From the NCBI RefSeq assembly GCF_963677715.1, contig NZ_OY782495.1, positions 620,001-684,000 on the forward strand: 64,000 nt of DNA, read 5' to 3'. The notes under the pieces are model-generated. The model had not been told where the DNA came from. It made no database searches and was given only the letters and a program-made list of their open reading frames with translations. This DNA comes from an uncultured Bacteroides sp. Its GTDB lineage: Bacteria; Bacteroidota; Bacteroidia; Bacteroidales; Bacteroidaceae. A program made the position numbers and the translations under genes. Shown here one piece after another: positions 45,445 through 54,854 of the stretch (positions are counted from its first letter, which is position 1; each line of letters starts with the position of its first letter).

Positions 45445-46878
45445 ATGAAGAAAAACCCTTCCCCGCTACTCTCCATCGTTCCCATTATCATATTGGTGCT
45501 ATTGCTATTTGCCACGATACGTATATTCGGGAGTGATGCTCTGAACGGCGGCAGCCAGATAGTACTGCTCACCACCACATCCGTATGTGTGCTCATCGGC
45601 ATGGCAGGATTCAAAATAGCGTGGAAAGATTTTGAAATAGCCATTACCAACAACATAGCGGGCATAGCAACAGCGCTCATCATATTACTCATTATCGGAG
45701 CCCTGAGCGGTAGCTGGATGATAAGCGGGGTGGTGCCCACACTGATATACTATGGCGTGCAGATTATTCATCCGCACTTTTTTTTAGCATCTACCTGCAT
45801 CATCTGTGCATTGGTATCGCTAATGACGGGCAGTTCGTGGACTACCATCGCCACCATCGGCATCGCCCTGATGGGCATAGGCAAAGCACAGGGATTTGAC
45901 GAAGGGTGGATAGCAGGAGCAATTATTTCGGGGGCCTACTTTGGCGATAAAGTTTCACCTTTGTCGGACACCACCGTACTGGCTTCATCGGTTACGGACA
46001 CTCCGCTCTTCACACACATCCGCTACATGATGATAACGACCATTCCCTCACTCATTATCACACTGATCATTTTTACCATTGCCGGTCTGTCGCACGATGC
46101 CAGTAACACGGAACATATCGCTGCCTTCTCGGCCTCACTAGCTACTAAATTTAACATCACCCCCTGGCTCTTACTGGTGCCACTGACAACCGGAGTTTTG
46201 ATAGCCCGCAAAGCACCTTCACTCATCACGCTCTTTCTATCGGCTGCCATGGCCGGACTGTTTGCTCTTATCTTTCAGCCTCAATTGCTGCACGAAATTT
46301 CCGGCTTGCCCGGCGGAGGTGCCGAATCGGCCTTTAAAGGATTGATGATGACTTTTTACGGAACAACCAACCTGCAAACAAACAACGTGGGACTAACCGA
46401 GTTAATAGCCACCCGTGGCATGGGAGGCATGCTCAACACCGTGTGGCTCATCGTTTGCGCCATGTGTTTTGGAGGAGCCATGACCGCCAGCGGCATGCTG
46501 GGCAGCATCACTTCGGTGTTTGTTCGTTTCATGAAAAACACGGTAAGCGTAGTGGCCTCTACCGTATGTTCGGGCATATTTCTGAATCTGACCACTGCCG
46601 ATCAGTACATTTCCATCATCCTTACAGGGAACATGTTTAACAATATCTATAAAAACAAAGGGTATGAAAGCAGGTTGCTGAGCCGCACCACCGAAGATGC
46701 AGTGACTGTTACCTCCGTACTCATACCGTGGAATACCTGCGGCATGACGCAGGCCACCATACTGAGTGTGCCTACCCTGACATACCTGCCCTACTGCTTT
46801 TTCAACGTCATCAGTCCGCTCATGAGTATTCTGGTAGCAGCCATCGGATACAAAATAATAAAGAAACAGCCGCAATAG
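45445..46878 (+). CDS. nhaC: NhaC family Na+/H+ antiporter
   Basis: A 477-residue inner-membrane antiporter with about twelve helices. Family text is visible: LMTGSSWTTIATIGIALMGI, GAIISGAYFGDKVSPLSDTT, TSVLIPWNTCGMTQ. It could exchange external protons for cytoplasmic Na+, or for malate/lactate as in some relatives. The 19-bp gap after the ferritin/VIT gene suggests co-transcription; the following regulator has its own promoter. Confidence 0.93.
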   Translation: MKKNPSPLLSIVPIIILVLLLFATIRIFGSDALNGGSQIVLLTTTSVCVLIGMAGFKIAWKDFEIAITNNIAGIATALIILLIIGALSGSWMISGVVPTLIYYGVQIIHPHFFLASTCIICALVSLMTGSSWTTIATIGIALMGIGKAQGFDEGWIAGAIISGAYFGDKVSPLSDTTVLASSVTDTPLFTHIRYMMITTIPSLIITLIIFTIAGLSHDASNTEHIAAFSASLATKFNITPWLLLVPLTTGVLIARKAPSLITLFLSAAMAGLFALIFQPQLLHEISGLPGGGAESAFKGLMMTFYGTTNLQTNNVGLTELIATRGMGGMLNTVWLIVCAMCFGGAMTASGMLGSITSVFVRFMKNTVSVVASTVCSGIFLNLTTADQYISIILTGNMFNNIYKNKGYESRLLSRTTEDAVTVTSVLIPWNTCGMTQATILSVPTLTYLPYCFFNVISPLMSILVAAIGYKIIKKQPQ

Positions 46879-46880
46879 CA

Positions 46881-46909
46881 TTGAATAACCGCAGAAAAGT
46901 GTATTTTTG
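46881..46909 (+). promoter_or_regulatory. Promoter of the LuxR-type regulator
   Basis: TTG (46881-46883), 18 bp, TATTTTTG (46902-46909); start near 46916, leader about 22 nt to the ATG at 46938. Confidence 0.6.
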
Positions 46910-46937
46910 CGTAAAGAGTTTTACAGAAAGGAAAAGT

Positions 46938-47597
46938 ATGAGAGAGTATATCATTGCAGATAATCAGGACATTACCAAAGCAGGACTGATGTTCTTGCTC
47001 AGCAGGCAAAAAGAGGTGAGCTTACTACTGGAGGCCGACAATAAAGCGGAGTTGATAAAAGAGTTGCGCCTGCATCCGGATGCCGTAGTGGTGCTTGATT
47101 ATACACTTTTTGATTTCGGCGGAGCAGAAGAATTAATCGTGTTGCACGAGCGATTTAAAGAGGCAGACTGGTTGCTGTTTTCCGATGAACTCAGCCTGAA
47201 CTTCCTGCGGCAGGTTTTATTCATTGACACGGCCTTTAGTGTAGTAATGAAAGATAATTCAAAGGAAGAAATAACGATGGCATTGCAGTGTGTTTCGCGA
47301 AAAGAACGTTTTATATGCAACCATGCAAGCAACATGCTACTTACCGGAAACACCGTGCCCGCCACCGTAGCCATTCAAGACGATCATTTACTGACTCCCA
47401 GTGAGAAGTTGATACTTAAAGAAATTGCACTGGGCAAAACCACTAAAGAGATTGCGGCAGAAAAGAATTTAAGCTTCCACACCATCAACAGTCACCGCAA
47501 AAACATATTTCGCAAACTGGGAGTAAACAATGTGCACGAGGCTACCAAATATGCCATGCGTGCGGGAATTGTAGATTTGGCCGAATATTACATCTAA
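46938..47597 (+). CDS. Orphan LuxR/NarL-type response regulator
   Basis: 220 residues starting MREYIIADNQDITKAGLMFL; the longer frame upstream would overlap nhaC. The receiver (residues 1-120) keeps the acidic pair (D8, D11), the phospho-acceptor D54 in VLDYTLFD, Ser in LLFSDE and Lys in VMKDNS, although spacing is compact. The C-terminal LuxR helix-turn-helix (about 155-215) reads LTPSEKLILKEIALGKTTKE, then KNLSFHTINSHRKNIFRKLG. No sensor kinase is adjacent. It ends 4 bp before the convergent mnmA stop. Confidence 0.92.
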   Translation: MREYIIADNQDITKAGLMFLLSRQKEVSLLLEADNKAELIKELRLHPDAVVVLDYTLFDFGGAEELIVLHERFKEADWLLFSDELSLNFLRQVLFIDTAFSVVMKDNSKEEITMALQCVSRKERFICNHASNMLLTGNTVPATVAIQDDHLLTPSEKLILKEIALGKTTKEIAAEKNLSFHTINSHRKNIFRKLGVNNVHEATKYAMRAGIVDLAEYYI

Positions 47598-47601
47598 AGT
47601 A

Positions 47602-48666
47602 TCAACCGGCTATTTCGCCGCTACCAATGCAAAGAGCCGTCTCCTTATCATACACCACACCAAACTGGCCGGGTGCAATACCCTGTAATTTATCCGATGA
47701 AACAAGCTGATATTCATCACCCACACGTGTGAGTTTTCCTTTAAGAAACTCGGGAGTGTGACGTATTTTGAAAGTAACCTCATGTTCCTCTTCCAAGCCT
47801 GCCCACGGATTATCGGTGATAAAGTGAAAGTCGTGCATCCGGAATTGGTAACCGTACTGCGTTTCTACATCGTAGCCGCGCGATACATAAATAATATTCT
47901 CCTGAATATCTTTCTTTATCACAAACCACGGGCCTCCACTCAGGCCCAACCCCTTACGCTGACCAATGGTGTGAAACCAGTATCCGCGATGCGTGCCGAT
48001 GCGTTTTCCTGTTTCCAGTTCGATGATAGCTCCCTCCTTTTCGCCCAGAAAGCGGCGTACAAAATCATTGTAGTTTATCTTTCCCAGAAAACAAATGCCC
48101 TGACTGTCTTTTCGACGGGCACTGGGCAGTGCAGCTCTCAAAGCTATTTCGCGCACCTCATGCTTCATCAGTCCGCCAATGGGAAACATTAATTTGGACA
48201 CCTGAAGATAATCTATCTGAGCCAGAAAATCCGTCTGATCTTTTACCGGGTCCTTGGCTGTGCCAAGCCACACCCTACCGTCTTTCTCGACCGTAGTGGC
48301 ATAATGGCCGGTAGCCGTTTTATCAAAGTCTTTGCCGGCACGTTGCTCAAAGCAGCCGAACTTGATAAGCTTGTTGCACATCACATCGGGATTTGGCGTG
48401 AGCCCTTTTTTAATTTTATCGATAGCATATGCCGCCACCCCGTCCCAATACTCCTTGTGAAGATCTATCACCTCCAGTTTCAATCCGTACTTATGGGCAA
48501 TGGCAGTAGCCAGTTCAATATCCTCTTCGGCGGAACAGTCCATGTATTCCGCCCCGTCCATACCTATCTTTATATAAAAAAGAGTGGGCCTATAGCCCTG
48601 TTCGCACAAAAGGTGTACGACAACAGAGCTGTCTACACCTCCCGATAATAATGTCGCTATATTCAT
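47602..48666 (-). CDS. mnmA: tRNA-specific 2-thiouridylase
   Basis: Puts sulfur on U34 of Lys, Glu and Gln tRNAs, using ATP and a persulfide carrier. The start [20 protein letters not shown] gives 354 residues and falls 4 bp after metY; the longer frame would run into metY. The PP-loop SGGVDSS is at residues 8-14, the catalytic Cys in [13 protein letters not shown] near residue 98 and the second Cys in [13 protein letters not shown] near 198. Length is normal. The gene follows the sulfhydrylase metY in the same operon, both being sulfur enzymes. Confidence 0.97.
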   Translation of the reverse strand: MNIATLLSGGVDSSVVVHLLCEQGYRPTLFYIKIGMDGAEYMDCSAEEDIELATAIAHKYGLKLEVIDLHKEYWDGVAAYAIDKIKKGLTPNPDVMCNKLIKFGCFEQRAGKDFDKTATGHYATTVEKDGRVWLGTAKDPVKDQTDFLAQIDYLQVSKLMFPIGGLMKHEVREIALRAALPSARRKDSQGICFLGKINYNDFVRRFLGEKEGAIIELETGKRIGTHRGYWFHTIGQRKGLGLSGGPWFVIKKDIQENIIYVSRGYDVETQYGYQFRMHDFHFITDNPWAGLEEEHEVTFKIRHTPEFLKGKLTRVGDEYQLVSSDKLQGIAPGQFGVVYDKETALCIGSGEIAG

Positions 48667-48670
48667 ATCA

Positions 48671-49957
48671 TCATATTTTGCTAAAAGCCTGTTCGAGATC
48701 ATCAATAATATCATCAATATGCTCCGTACCGATAGAAAGACGCACCGTACTGGGTTTGATGCCCTGTTCTTCCAACTCCGCTTCGTTTAACTGAGAGTGA
48801 GTGGTGCTTGCAGGATGAATAACCAGCGACTTCACATCGGCCACATTGGCCAATAAAGAAAAGATCTCCAGACTGTCAATGAACGTTTGAGCCTCTTTGG
48901 CGCCTCCCTTCACTTCGAAAGTAAAAATAGACCCCGCCCCCTTTGGAAAATACCGCCTGTAGAGTTCATGATCGGGATGATGAAGCAATGAAGGATGATT
49001 TACAGCAACCACTTTGGGATGCCTTGCAAGGTAATCTACCACTTTCAACGCATTCTCCACGTGGCGTTCCACGCGCAAAGATAGCGTTTCTAATCCTTGC
49101 AACAAAATAAAAGCATTAAAGGGACTAATGGTAGCACCCGTATCGCGCAATAAAATGGCACGGATTCTTACTGCATAAGCAGCAGCACCGGCAGCATCTA
49201 CAAAGCGTACGCCATGGTAGCTGGGATCGGGCTCGGTAAGTTGAGGGAACTTGCCCGAAGCGACCCAGTCGAACTTACCGGAGTCAACGATTACCCCTCC
49301 CAGAGAAGTTCCGTGTCCACCGATAAATTTGGTAGCCGAATGCACCACGATGTCCGCTCCATGCTCAATGGGGCGAATGAGATAAGGAGTGCCGAAAGTA
49401 TTGTCAATAATCAACGGGATTTTATGCCTATGGGCTATAGCCGCCACAACATCAATATCGATAATGTTCGAATTGGGATTACCCAGAGTTTCAATAAACA
49501 CAGCTTTGGTATTATCCTGAATGGCATTCTCGAAATTAGCAAGATCGGACGGATCGACAAACGTAGTTGTGATTCCGTAAGTGGGCAGTGTGTGCGCCAG
49601 CAGATTATACGATCCGCCATAAATAGTTTTGGCTGCCACCACATGATCTCCGGCACGGGTAATGTTTTCAATGGCGTAAGTCACGGCTGCGGCTCCGGAA
49701 GCCAGTGCCAGTCCGGCTACTCCGCCTTCGAGAGCTGCCACACGATCTTCAAACACCCCCTGAGTAGAGTTTGTGAGGCGACCGTAAATATTTCCCGGAT
49801 CTTGTAGGCCAAAGCGTGCTGCTGCATGGGCCGAATTGCGAAAAACATACGATGTGGTTTGATAAATGGGTACTGCCCGGGCATCGGTTGCGGAGTCCGG
49901 ATTCTCTTGTCCTACGTGTAGTTGAAGTGTTTCAAAATGCAATTTCTTTGTTCCCAT
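48671..49957 (-). CDS. metY: O-acetylhomoserine sulfhydrylase (PLP)
   Basis: Makes homocysteine from O-acetylhomoserine and sulfide in methionine synthesis. The 428-residue protein of the Cys/Met-metabolism PLP family has [20 protein letters not shown], the phosphate-binding region [16 protein letters not shown], and the PLP lysine in [13 protein letters not shown] near residue 211. The N-terminal [20 protein letters not shown] is typical of MetY rather than MetB. Preceded by its own promoter. Confidence 0.95.
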   Translation of the reverse strand: MGTKKLHFETLQLHVGQENPDSATDARAVPIYQTTSYVFRNSAHAAARFGLQDPGNIYGRLTNSTQGVFEDRVAALEGGVAGLALASGAAAVTYAIENITRAGDHVVAAKTIYGGSYNLLAHTLPTYGITTTFVDPSDLANFENAIQDNTKAVFIETLGNPNSNIIDIDVVAAIAHRHKIPLIIDNTFGTPYLIRPIEHGADIVVHSATKFIGGHGTSLGGVIVDSGKFDWVASGKFPQLTEPDPSYHGVRFVDAAGAAAYAVRIRAILLRDTGATISPFNAFILLQGLETLSLRVERHVENALKVVDYLARHPKVVAVNHPSLLHHPDHELYRRYFPKGAGSIFTFEVKGGAKEAQTFIDSLEIFSLLANVADVKSLVIHPASTTHSQLNEAELEEQGIKPSTVRLSIGTEHIDDIIDDLEQAFSKI

Positions 49958-50008
49958 GAGCTTTTATTTTTTAGTTCTTATAATCTGTTTAATCGAAATC
50001 TGATGATG

Positions 50009-50039
50009 CAAAGATATTCGCTAAGTAATATTTGTACAA
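50009..50039 (-). promoter_or_regulatory. Promoter of metY-mnmA
   Basis: Minus strand TTG (50037-50039), 20 bp, TATCTTTG (50009-50016). Predicted start near 50002, leader about 45 nt. Confidence 0.65.
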
Positions 50040-50113
50040 TCACATACTAAAGGCATTTTTATACCATAATTGTGGTAGTTCGTCTATAATATTTGTTTTT
50101 TCGGCGAATTGAC

Positions 50114-50145
50114 TTGTCTTATAAACCAATAATAAGCTATATTTG
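50114..50145 (+). promoter_or_regulatory. Promoter of the S41 pair
   Basis: TTG (50114-50116), 21 bp, TATATTTG (50138-50145). Predicted start near 50152, leader about 18 nt to the ATG at 50170. Confidence 0.6.
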
Positions 50146-50169
50146 CAACATGTACAATTATATTGTAAA

Positions 50170-51498
50170 ATGATGAATGCTAAAAAGAGCACTTGTTTTA
50201 TTTTATTGGCTCTGACGATAGGTACCGTTTTCACCTCATGCGGAGAAGACAGAAGAATAGAATATGCCGAACAAACGGGATTGGATCGCTGGATAGACAG
50301 CCTTATGCGTGAAGAATATTATTGGTATGAAGATATGCCTTCATCGAAAAAGATGAATTACTTTACCGAGCCGGAAACATTCTTAAATTCGGTGCTATCG
50401 AGTGAAGATAACTATTCATTCATAGAAGATCTTACTGCAACCAATTACAGCTATGGATTCGAATATAAACGATATAGCCTGAGCGACACCACTTATTACG
50501 CACAGATACTTTATGTACTGCCCAACTCTCCGGCCTCGGAAGCAGGGCTAGGCAGAGGATCGTACATAACAAAAATCAACGGAGATTCCATTACGACTAA
50601 AAATTATGCCGATCTCGACGGAACGGATGCCATGGGAATTACGGTCGCAACATACAGTGACGGAAAACTGGGAGCTTCAGAAACGGCTCAGCTTAGTGCC
50701 GCCCGTAGCTTAAATGATGACCCCATACTTTATCATAGTACCTTTAGCTGGGACGGGAAAAGCATTGGATATCTTGTTTATAATCATTTTACCGCAGGCA
50801 CAGATGACTCCGATGCAACCTATAACAATGAATTACTGAGTCTGTCTAAAGATTTTTCGGGGGTAAGTAATTTTATCCTTGATCTACGTTACAACAACAG
50901 CGGTACCCTTTCTCCTGCCCGACTGCTGGGAACGATACTTGCTCCCTCTAATGCACTTGGTGAAACATTCTGCTCTATGATGTATAACAACAAAAAAGAT
51001 CCTCAGACAGAAAGTAATACTTTTGATGCCACTTTAATAAGCAGCGGAACGAACTTAAATCTTCAAACCATATATATACTGGTAAGCGGAACAACCTCCG
51101 GTAGTGCGGAATTGCTAATTAATTCCCTCAAACCGTATATGAATGTGGTAGTTATCGGTGCAACAACCGCCGGAGAAAACGTGGGATTAAATAGTTATAC
51201 CAACAGTGAATACCAATGGAAAATGCATCTTGCCGTTTGCCAGTTATTGAATGCAGATGGTGATACTTACGAGAATGGAATCACACCGGATTATGCAGTG
51301 ACCGAATCGCAGGATACACGAAGTACCTTCTTACCATTCGGTGACACAAAGGAACTATTGCTTGCCACGGCACTTAGCGTTATTGACGGAACTTATAGCA
51401 GTAGCACTACCACAGCTTCTACCCATAACGCATTAAAAACAAAAGAGATATTCAGTTCGTTAAAACAAACGGCTGGTCATGGAGTTCAACTCAAATAG
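50170..51498 (+). CDS. S41-like lipoprotein, catalytic residues replaced
   Basis: About 442 residues; start MMNAKKSTCFILLALTIG, since the earlier ATG at 50143 precedes the predicted transcription start. The lipobox is FTSC. A PDZ-like segment (LPNSPASEAGLGRGSYITKI) is followed by an S41 peptidase domain (SIGYLVYNHFTAGT, FILDLRYNNSG). Compared with its neighbour, which keeps the Ser/Lys pair, the aligned positions here are Gly (codon 51100-51102, in TTSGSAEL) and Glu (51175-51177, in TTAGENVG), 25 residues apart, so it is probably not a protease. It could be a binding partner of its paralogue. Confidence 0.88.
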   Translation: MMNAKKSTCFILLALTIGTVFTSCGEDRRIEYAEQTGLDRWIDSLMREEYYWYEDMPSSKKMNYFTEPETFLNSVLSSEDNYSFIEDLTATNYSYGFEYKRYSLSDTTYYAQILYVLPNSPASEAGLGRGSYITKINGDSITTKNYADLDGTDAMGITVATYSDGKLGASETAQLSAARSLNDDPILYHSTFSWDGKSIGYLVYNHFTAGTDDSDATYNNELLSLSKDFSGVSNFILDLRYNNSGTLSPARLLGTILAPSNALGETFCSMMYNNKKDPQTESNTFDATLISSGTNLNLQTIYILVSGTTSGSAELLINSLKPYMNVVVIGATTAGENVGLNSYTNSEYQWKMHLAVCQLLNADGDTYENGITPDYAVTESQDTRSTFLPFGDTKELLLATALSVIDGTYSSSTTTASTHNALKTKEIFSSLKQTAGHGVQLK

Positions 51499-51523
51499 TA
51501 AAAACAAAATAGATTATTTCATT

Positions 51524-52939
51524 ATGAATAAAATAAAAAATAAACTATACGCTCTCCTCCTGTTAATCGTCGTATTAATAGGTAACGCATCTTGCAGCAA
51601 AGACAATGATGAAACAACTACAACACCTGATCCTGAAGGGGAAACGACAGAGACCGGAGTGAATAGTTGGATTGAAAGCACCATGCGCGAGAATTATCTG
51701 TGGTATGCAGACATACCAGCTAAGAGCAAGCTCAATTTAAGTGCTGACCCGGAGACTTTCTTCAATTCGTTATTATCCAGCAGTGACGGAAACGAATATT
51801 CGGACGGGACGCATTATTATTATTCCTATATAGAGAGTACTGCTTCTACAACGAAGAGTATCAGCAGTATAGATTATAGTTATGGATTTGATTTTGATCT
51901 TTACATACTGTCGTCCAGCCCCCATTCTAATTATGTTGCTCATTTGCTCTATGTAGCTCCCGACAGTCCCGCTTCGGAAGCCGGACTGAAACGTGGAGAC
52001 TGGATTATTACAATGAATGGCGATTCTATCACAGCCAATAATTATACTACATTATACGGCTCAACAGCCCTGTCACTATCTACAGCAAAATACAACAACG
52101 GATTAGTTGTACAATCCGAAAAGACTCAGCTGGGCGCCGCCCGTAGCATAGAAGATGATCCGGTGTACTATCACGAAACAATCAATTGGGGCGGAAAAAA
52201 AATCGGATATCTTGTTTACAATCACTTTACTGCCGGACAGACCGATACCGATACTAAATACAACGATGAATTACTCAGTCTGTCTCAAACATTTAAATCG
52301 GACGGAGTTAATGAATTTATTCTCGACCTCCGCTATAATAACGGAGGATTGCTTAGTTGCGCACAGTTGCTTTCGGCCATACTGGCACCTACAAGCGCAT
52401 TAAATAATACTTTCTGCACATTGGAGTATAATGATAAACAAAGTCCCCGAACCGAAAAAATAGCACTCAGTTCCAGCATACTGAATAAAGGAGAAAACCT
52501 GAACATGGGAACTGTATACATTTTAGTAACCAGCATGACTGCTTCGGCTTCCGAGTTGGTTATCAACGCCTTAAAACCGTATATGAACGTAGTCGTAATA
52601 GGCGATACTACCGAAGGCAAAAACGTAGGTTCGGTATCCTATACCGATGACAAATACCCTTGGCATCTACAACCCATTGTGTGCAAACTATACAATGCAA
52701 ATAACGAATCGAATTACGGCAAAATAGGATTTACACCAGACTATGAGGCCAATGAAGCTGAGAGACTAGACAAATTTCTACCATTCGGAGATACCGATGA
52801 GTTACTTTTAAGCACAGCTCTAAGCCTCATAGACGGAACATATACCACCGCCAGAGCTTACACACGGAGCTCGCTGAATTTAAAGAAGATAGCCTCTTCG
52901 CTGGATAGAAAGGCCAGCAACGGAGTAATCATTAAATAA
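51524..52939 (+). CDS. S41 family C-terminal processing-like peptidase lipoprotein
   Basis: About 471 residues starting MNKIKNKLYALLLLIVVLIG, lipobox NASC. The N-terminal helical domain (VNSWIESTMRENYLWYADIP), PDZ region (APDSPASEAGLKRGDWIITM) and S41 domain (IGYLVYNHFTAGQ, FILDLRYNNGGLL) are all aligned with the gene before it. The Ser in TASASEL (codon 52544-52546) and Lys in TTEGKNVG (52619-52621), 25 residues apart, form the usual dyad. The two genes are tandem paralogues, sharing many identical blocks; the start is 26 bp after the first gene's end. Confidence 0.92.
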   Translation: MNKIKNKLYALLLLIVVLIGNASCSKDNDETTTTPDPEGETTETGVNSWIESTMRENYLWYADIPAKSKLNLSADPETFFNSLLSSSDGNEYSDGTHYYYSYIESTASTTKSISSIDYSYGFDFDLYILSSSPHSNYVAHLLYVAPDSPASEAGLKRGDWIITMNGDSITANNYTTLYGSTALSLSTAKYNNGLVVQSEKTQLGAARSIEDDPVYYHETINWGGKKIGYLVYNHFTAGQTDTDTKYNDELLSLSQTFKSDGVNEFILDLRYNNGGLLSCAQLLSAILAPTSALNNTFCTLEYNDKQSPRTEKIALSSSILNKGENLNMGTVYILVTSMTASASELVINALKPYMNVVVIGDTTEGKNVGSVSYTDDKYPWHLQPIVCKLYNANNESNYGKIGFTPDYEANEAERLDKFLPFGDTDELLLSTALSLIDGTYTTARAYTRSSLNLKKIASSLDRKASNGVIIK

Positions 52940-53015
52940 TCTGCGTGTATTTGGCAGAATACAATACTTTATCGTTACATCCGGTAGATTTTTCGTGAAT
53001 CACCAACTCCCTTTA

Positions 53016-53059
53016 CAAAGGGGACCTGTTTTCTTTGCAAAGAAAACAGGTCCCCTTTG
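53016..53059. terminator. 44-bp perfect palindrome between convergent genes
   Basis: 53016-53037 is the exact reverse complement of 53038-53059, with no spacer, so RNA from either strand could fold into a long hairpin. T-rich sequence follows in part (TTTGTTTTCTTT at about 53069-53080). A second, weaker copy of the same words (TTTGCAAAGAAA, TTTTCTTTC) continues to 53082. It most likely ends both the S41 pair and the amidotransferase operon. Confidence 0.75.
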
Positions 53060-53121
53060 CAAAGAAAGTTTGTTTTCTTTCAGGCCCCATTTAAAGGGCT
53101 TTTCAGCACGATCGTAAATAA

Positions 53122-53814
53122 TTACATATTCAATATCCATCGGGCAACTTGCAGACCTTGAGCAGTGTATTGCAAGAGGCTTTCTTTCGCTTTCTTCACC
53201 ACTGCATCCTGCTCATGGGCAGCACGGTCTAAAACATACTGAGCATATCTTACGCTATATTCGGGATGTCCTTGGAAACAAAGAATATGGCTCCCGACGA
53301 GGAAAGCCTCGTTTTCACAAAAGTCGCTGGTGGCTACAAGCTCAGCTTCGGCAGGCAATTGCACTACCTGATCGTTATGATTATAACAAAGCCGCATCGT
53401 CTTATCTTCAAAAAACTCAAAAGCTTTCGGATGAACCACCTTTGCAACCCTTATGCCTGTGCCCCATCCTTTAGACGAAGCTTTTACCTCGCCTCCCAAA
53501 GCTTGTGCAATGGCTTGATGCCCAAAACAGATGCCCGCCATTTTTGCTTTAGCTTTATGCGCTTTGCGGATAAAATCCAGCAAATCCACCACCCATGGAA
53601 TCTCTTCGTAGGCCCCTGCCCGACTTCCGGTAATGAGACAAAGTTCGTTTTCTCTTAATTCACAAGGGAACTCGCCTTTCTGAACGTCGAATAGTTGATA
53701 TTCAGTACCACTGTCTACAGCATTGAATAAATCGTAGAAAAGGGCAGGGAAAGTTGGAAGAAAATCGGGCAAAATATCTTCAAACCAATCACAAACAAGA
53801 ATATTTATCTTCAT
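53122..53814 (-). CDS. Class I glutamine amidotransferase-like protein
   Basis: 230 residues from the ATG at 53814 (an ATG two codons earlier is possible). The nucleophile is in AGICFGHQAIAQALGG and the His-Glu pair in FQGHPEYSVRY, as in GuaA-type amidotransferases that stand alone. The partner synthetase is unknown; relatives include gamma-glutamyl hydrolase-like and carnitine/glutathione-related enzymes. It lies 12 bp after the esterase gene in the same direction. Confidence 0.9.
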   Translation of the reverse strand: MKINILVCDWFEDILPDFLPTFPALFYDLFNAVDSGTEYQLFDVQKGEFPCELRENELCLITGSRAGAYEEIPWVVDLLDFIRKAHKAKAKMAGICFGHQAIAQALGGEVKASSKGWGTGIRVAKVVHPKAFEFFEDKTMRLCYNHNDQVVQLPAEAELVATSDFCENEAFLVGSHILCFQGHPEYSVRYAQYVLDRAAHEQDAVVKKAKESLLQYTAQGLQVARWILNM

Positions 53815-53826
53815 AACCATTTCTCT

Positions 53827-54639
53827 TTAAAAGAAAAATTTGCTAAAAAAAAGTATCTGATAATCAATAGAATTGTTCCAATAAGCACTGTTGTGCGCTC
53901 CCGGACGAGTAATGAAATCGTGGTTGATGCCACGTGCCAGTAAGCGTTCGTGCAGATCCTTATTTACATTTAAGAAGAAATCGCTTTCGCCGCAATCGAT
54001 GATAATAGCCAGATCGCCGTTTTGAATTTTATCAATCTGGTTAATCACCGTATGTTCATCCCACAATTGCTTGTTGGCTGCAAACTCGCCCAGTTGCTTA
54101 CTCATTTCCCAATTAGTGGGGAACGGGCGGATGTCTACCCCGCCGCTGGTGCTGCCTGCCGCGCCAAACACATCTTTATGGCGAAAAGCCAGCCACAAGG
54201 CCCCGTGTCCGCCCATGCTCAGTCCGGTAATGGCACGTCCGGCACGATTGGCACGTGTTTTATAATGCCCGTCAACATAGGTCACCAACTCCGAAGATAC
54301 AAATGTTTCATACCGATATTCAGGATTCTTGGGGCTATCCCAGTACCAGCTGTTTTTGGCATCGGGGCAAACAAAGATAATGCCTTTTGCATCGGATATT
54401 TCAGGTAGCTCCGGCTTCAACTCAATCCACGAAAGAGCATTGCCGCTGTAGCCATGCAACAGATAGATAACCGGACAATTCACGGCTTTCTTTCCCAATG
54501 CGGCATCAGGAGTAATAACCACAACTTTTACTTTTTTATTCATTGACGGACTGTTGACCATCAACGTATCTACTTTGGCTGCCTGTACAGAAAAGACTGA
54601 CAAGAACAATAAGGTCACTAAAAATAAACTTTTTTTCAT
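53827..54639 (-). CDS. Secreted esterase of the esterase D/tributyrin-esterase group
   Basis: 270 residues with a signal peptide (LFLVTLLFLSVFSVQAA). An alpha/beta hydrolase: the oxyanion region CPVIYLLHGYSGNALSWIEL, the nucleophile GLSMGGHGALWLAF (Ser about 145), Asp in IIDCGESDFF and His in RPGAHNSAYW. The mature protein acts in the periplasm or outside. Substrate may be acyl sugar esters; feruloyl- and acetyl-esterases look alike. First gene of an operon with the amidotransferase. Confidence 0.92.
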   Translation of the reverse strand: MKKSLFLVTLLFLSVFSVQAAKVDTLMVNSPSMNKKVKVVVITPDAALGKKAVNCPVIYLLHGYSGNALSWIELKPELPEISDAKGIIFVCPDAKNSWYWDSPKNPEYRYETFVSSELVTYVDGHYKTRANRAGRAITGLSMGGHGALWLAFRHKDVFGAAGSTSGGVDIRPFPTNWEMSKQLGEFAANKQLWDEHTVINQIDKIQNGDLAIIIDCGESDFFLNVNKDLHERLLARGINHDFITRPGAHNSAYWNNSIDYQILFFSKFFF

Positions 54640-54854
54640 AAATTAGCAGATTATAAATTTTCTGATAAGCAAAAGTAAGGGTTTAAATTAAAAAAAGTGT
54701 CTTTTTCATTCTACTTTCAAAAGAAAAATGAGCAATATTCAAAACCAAAGCTTGCACACTAGCAAAAAATCAATTAATTTTCGCCTCTAAACTTATCCCA
54801 CACAAATTGTGTTATTATTGCCGACGACACATTATAACCTGAAAAAAAATAAGA

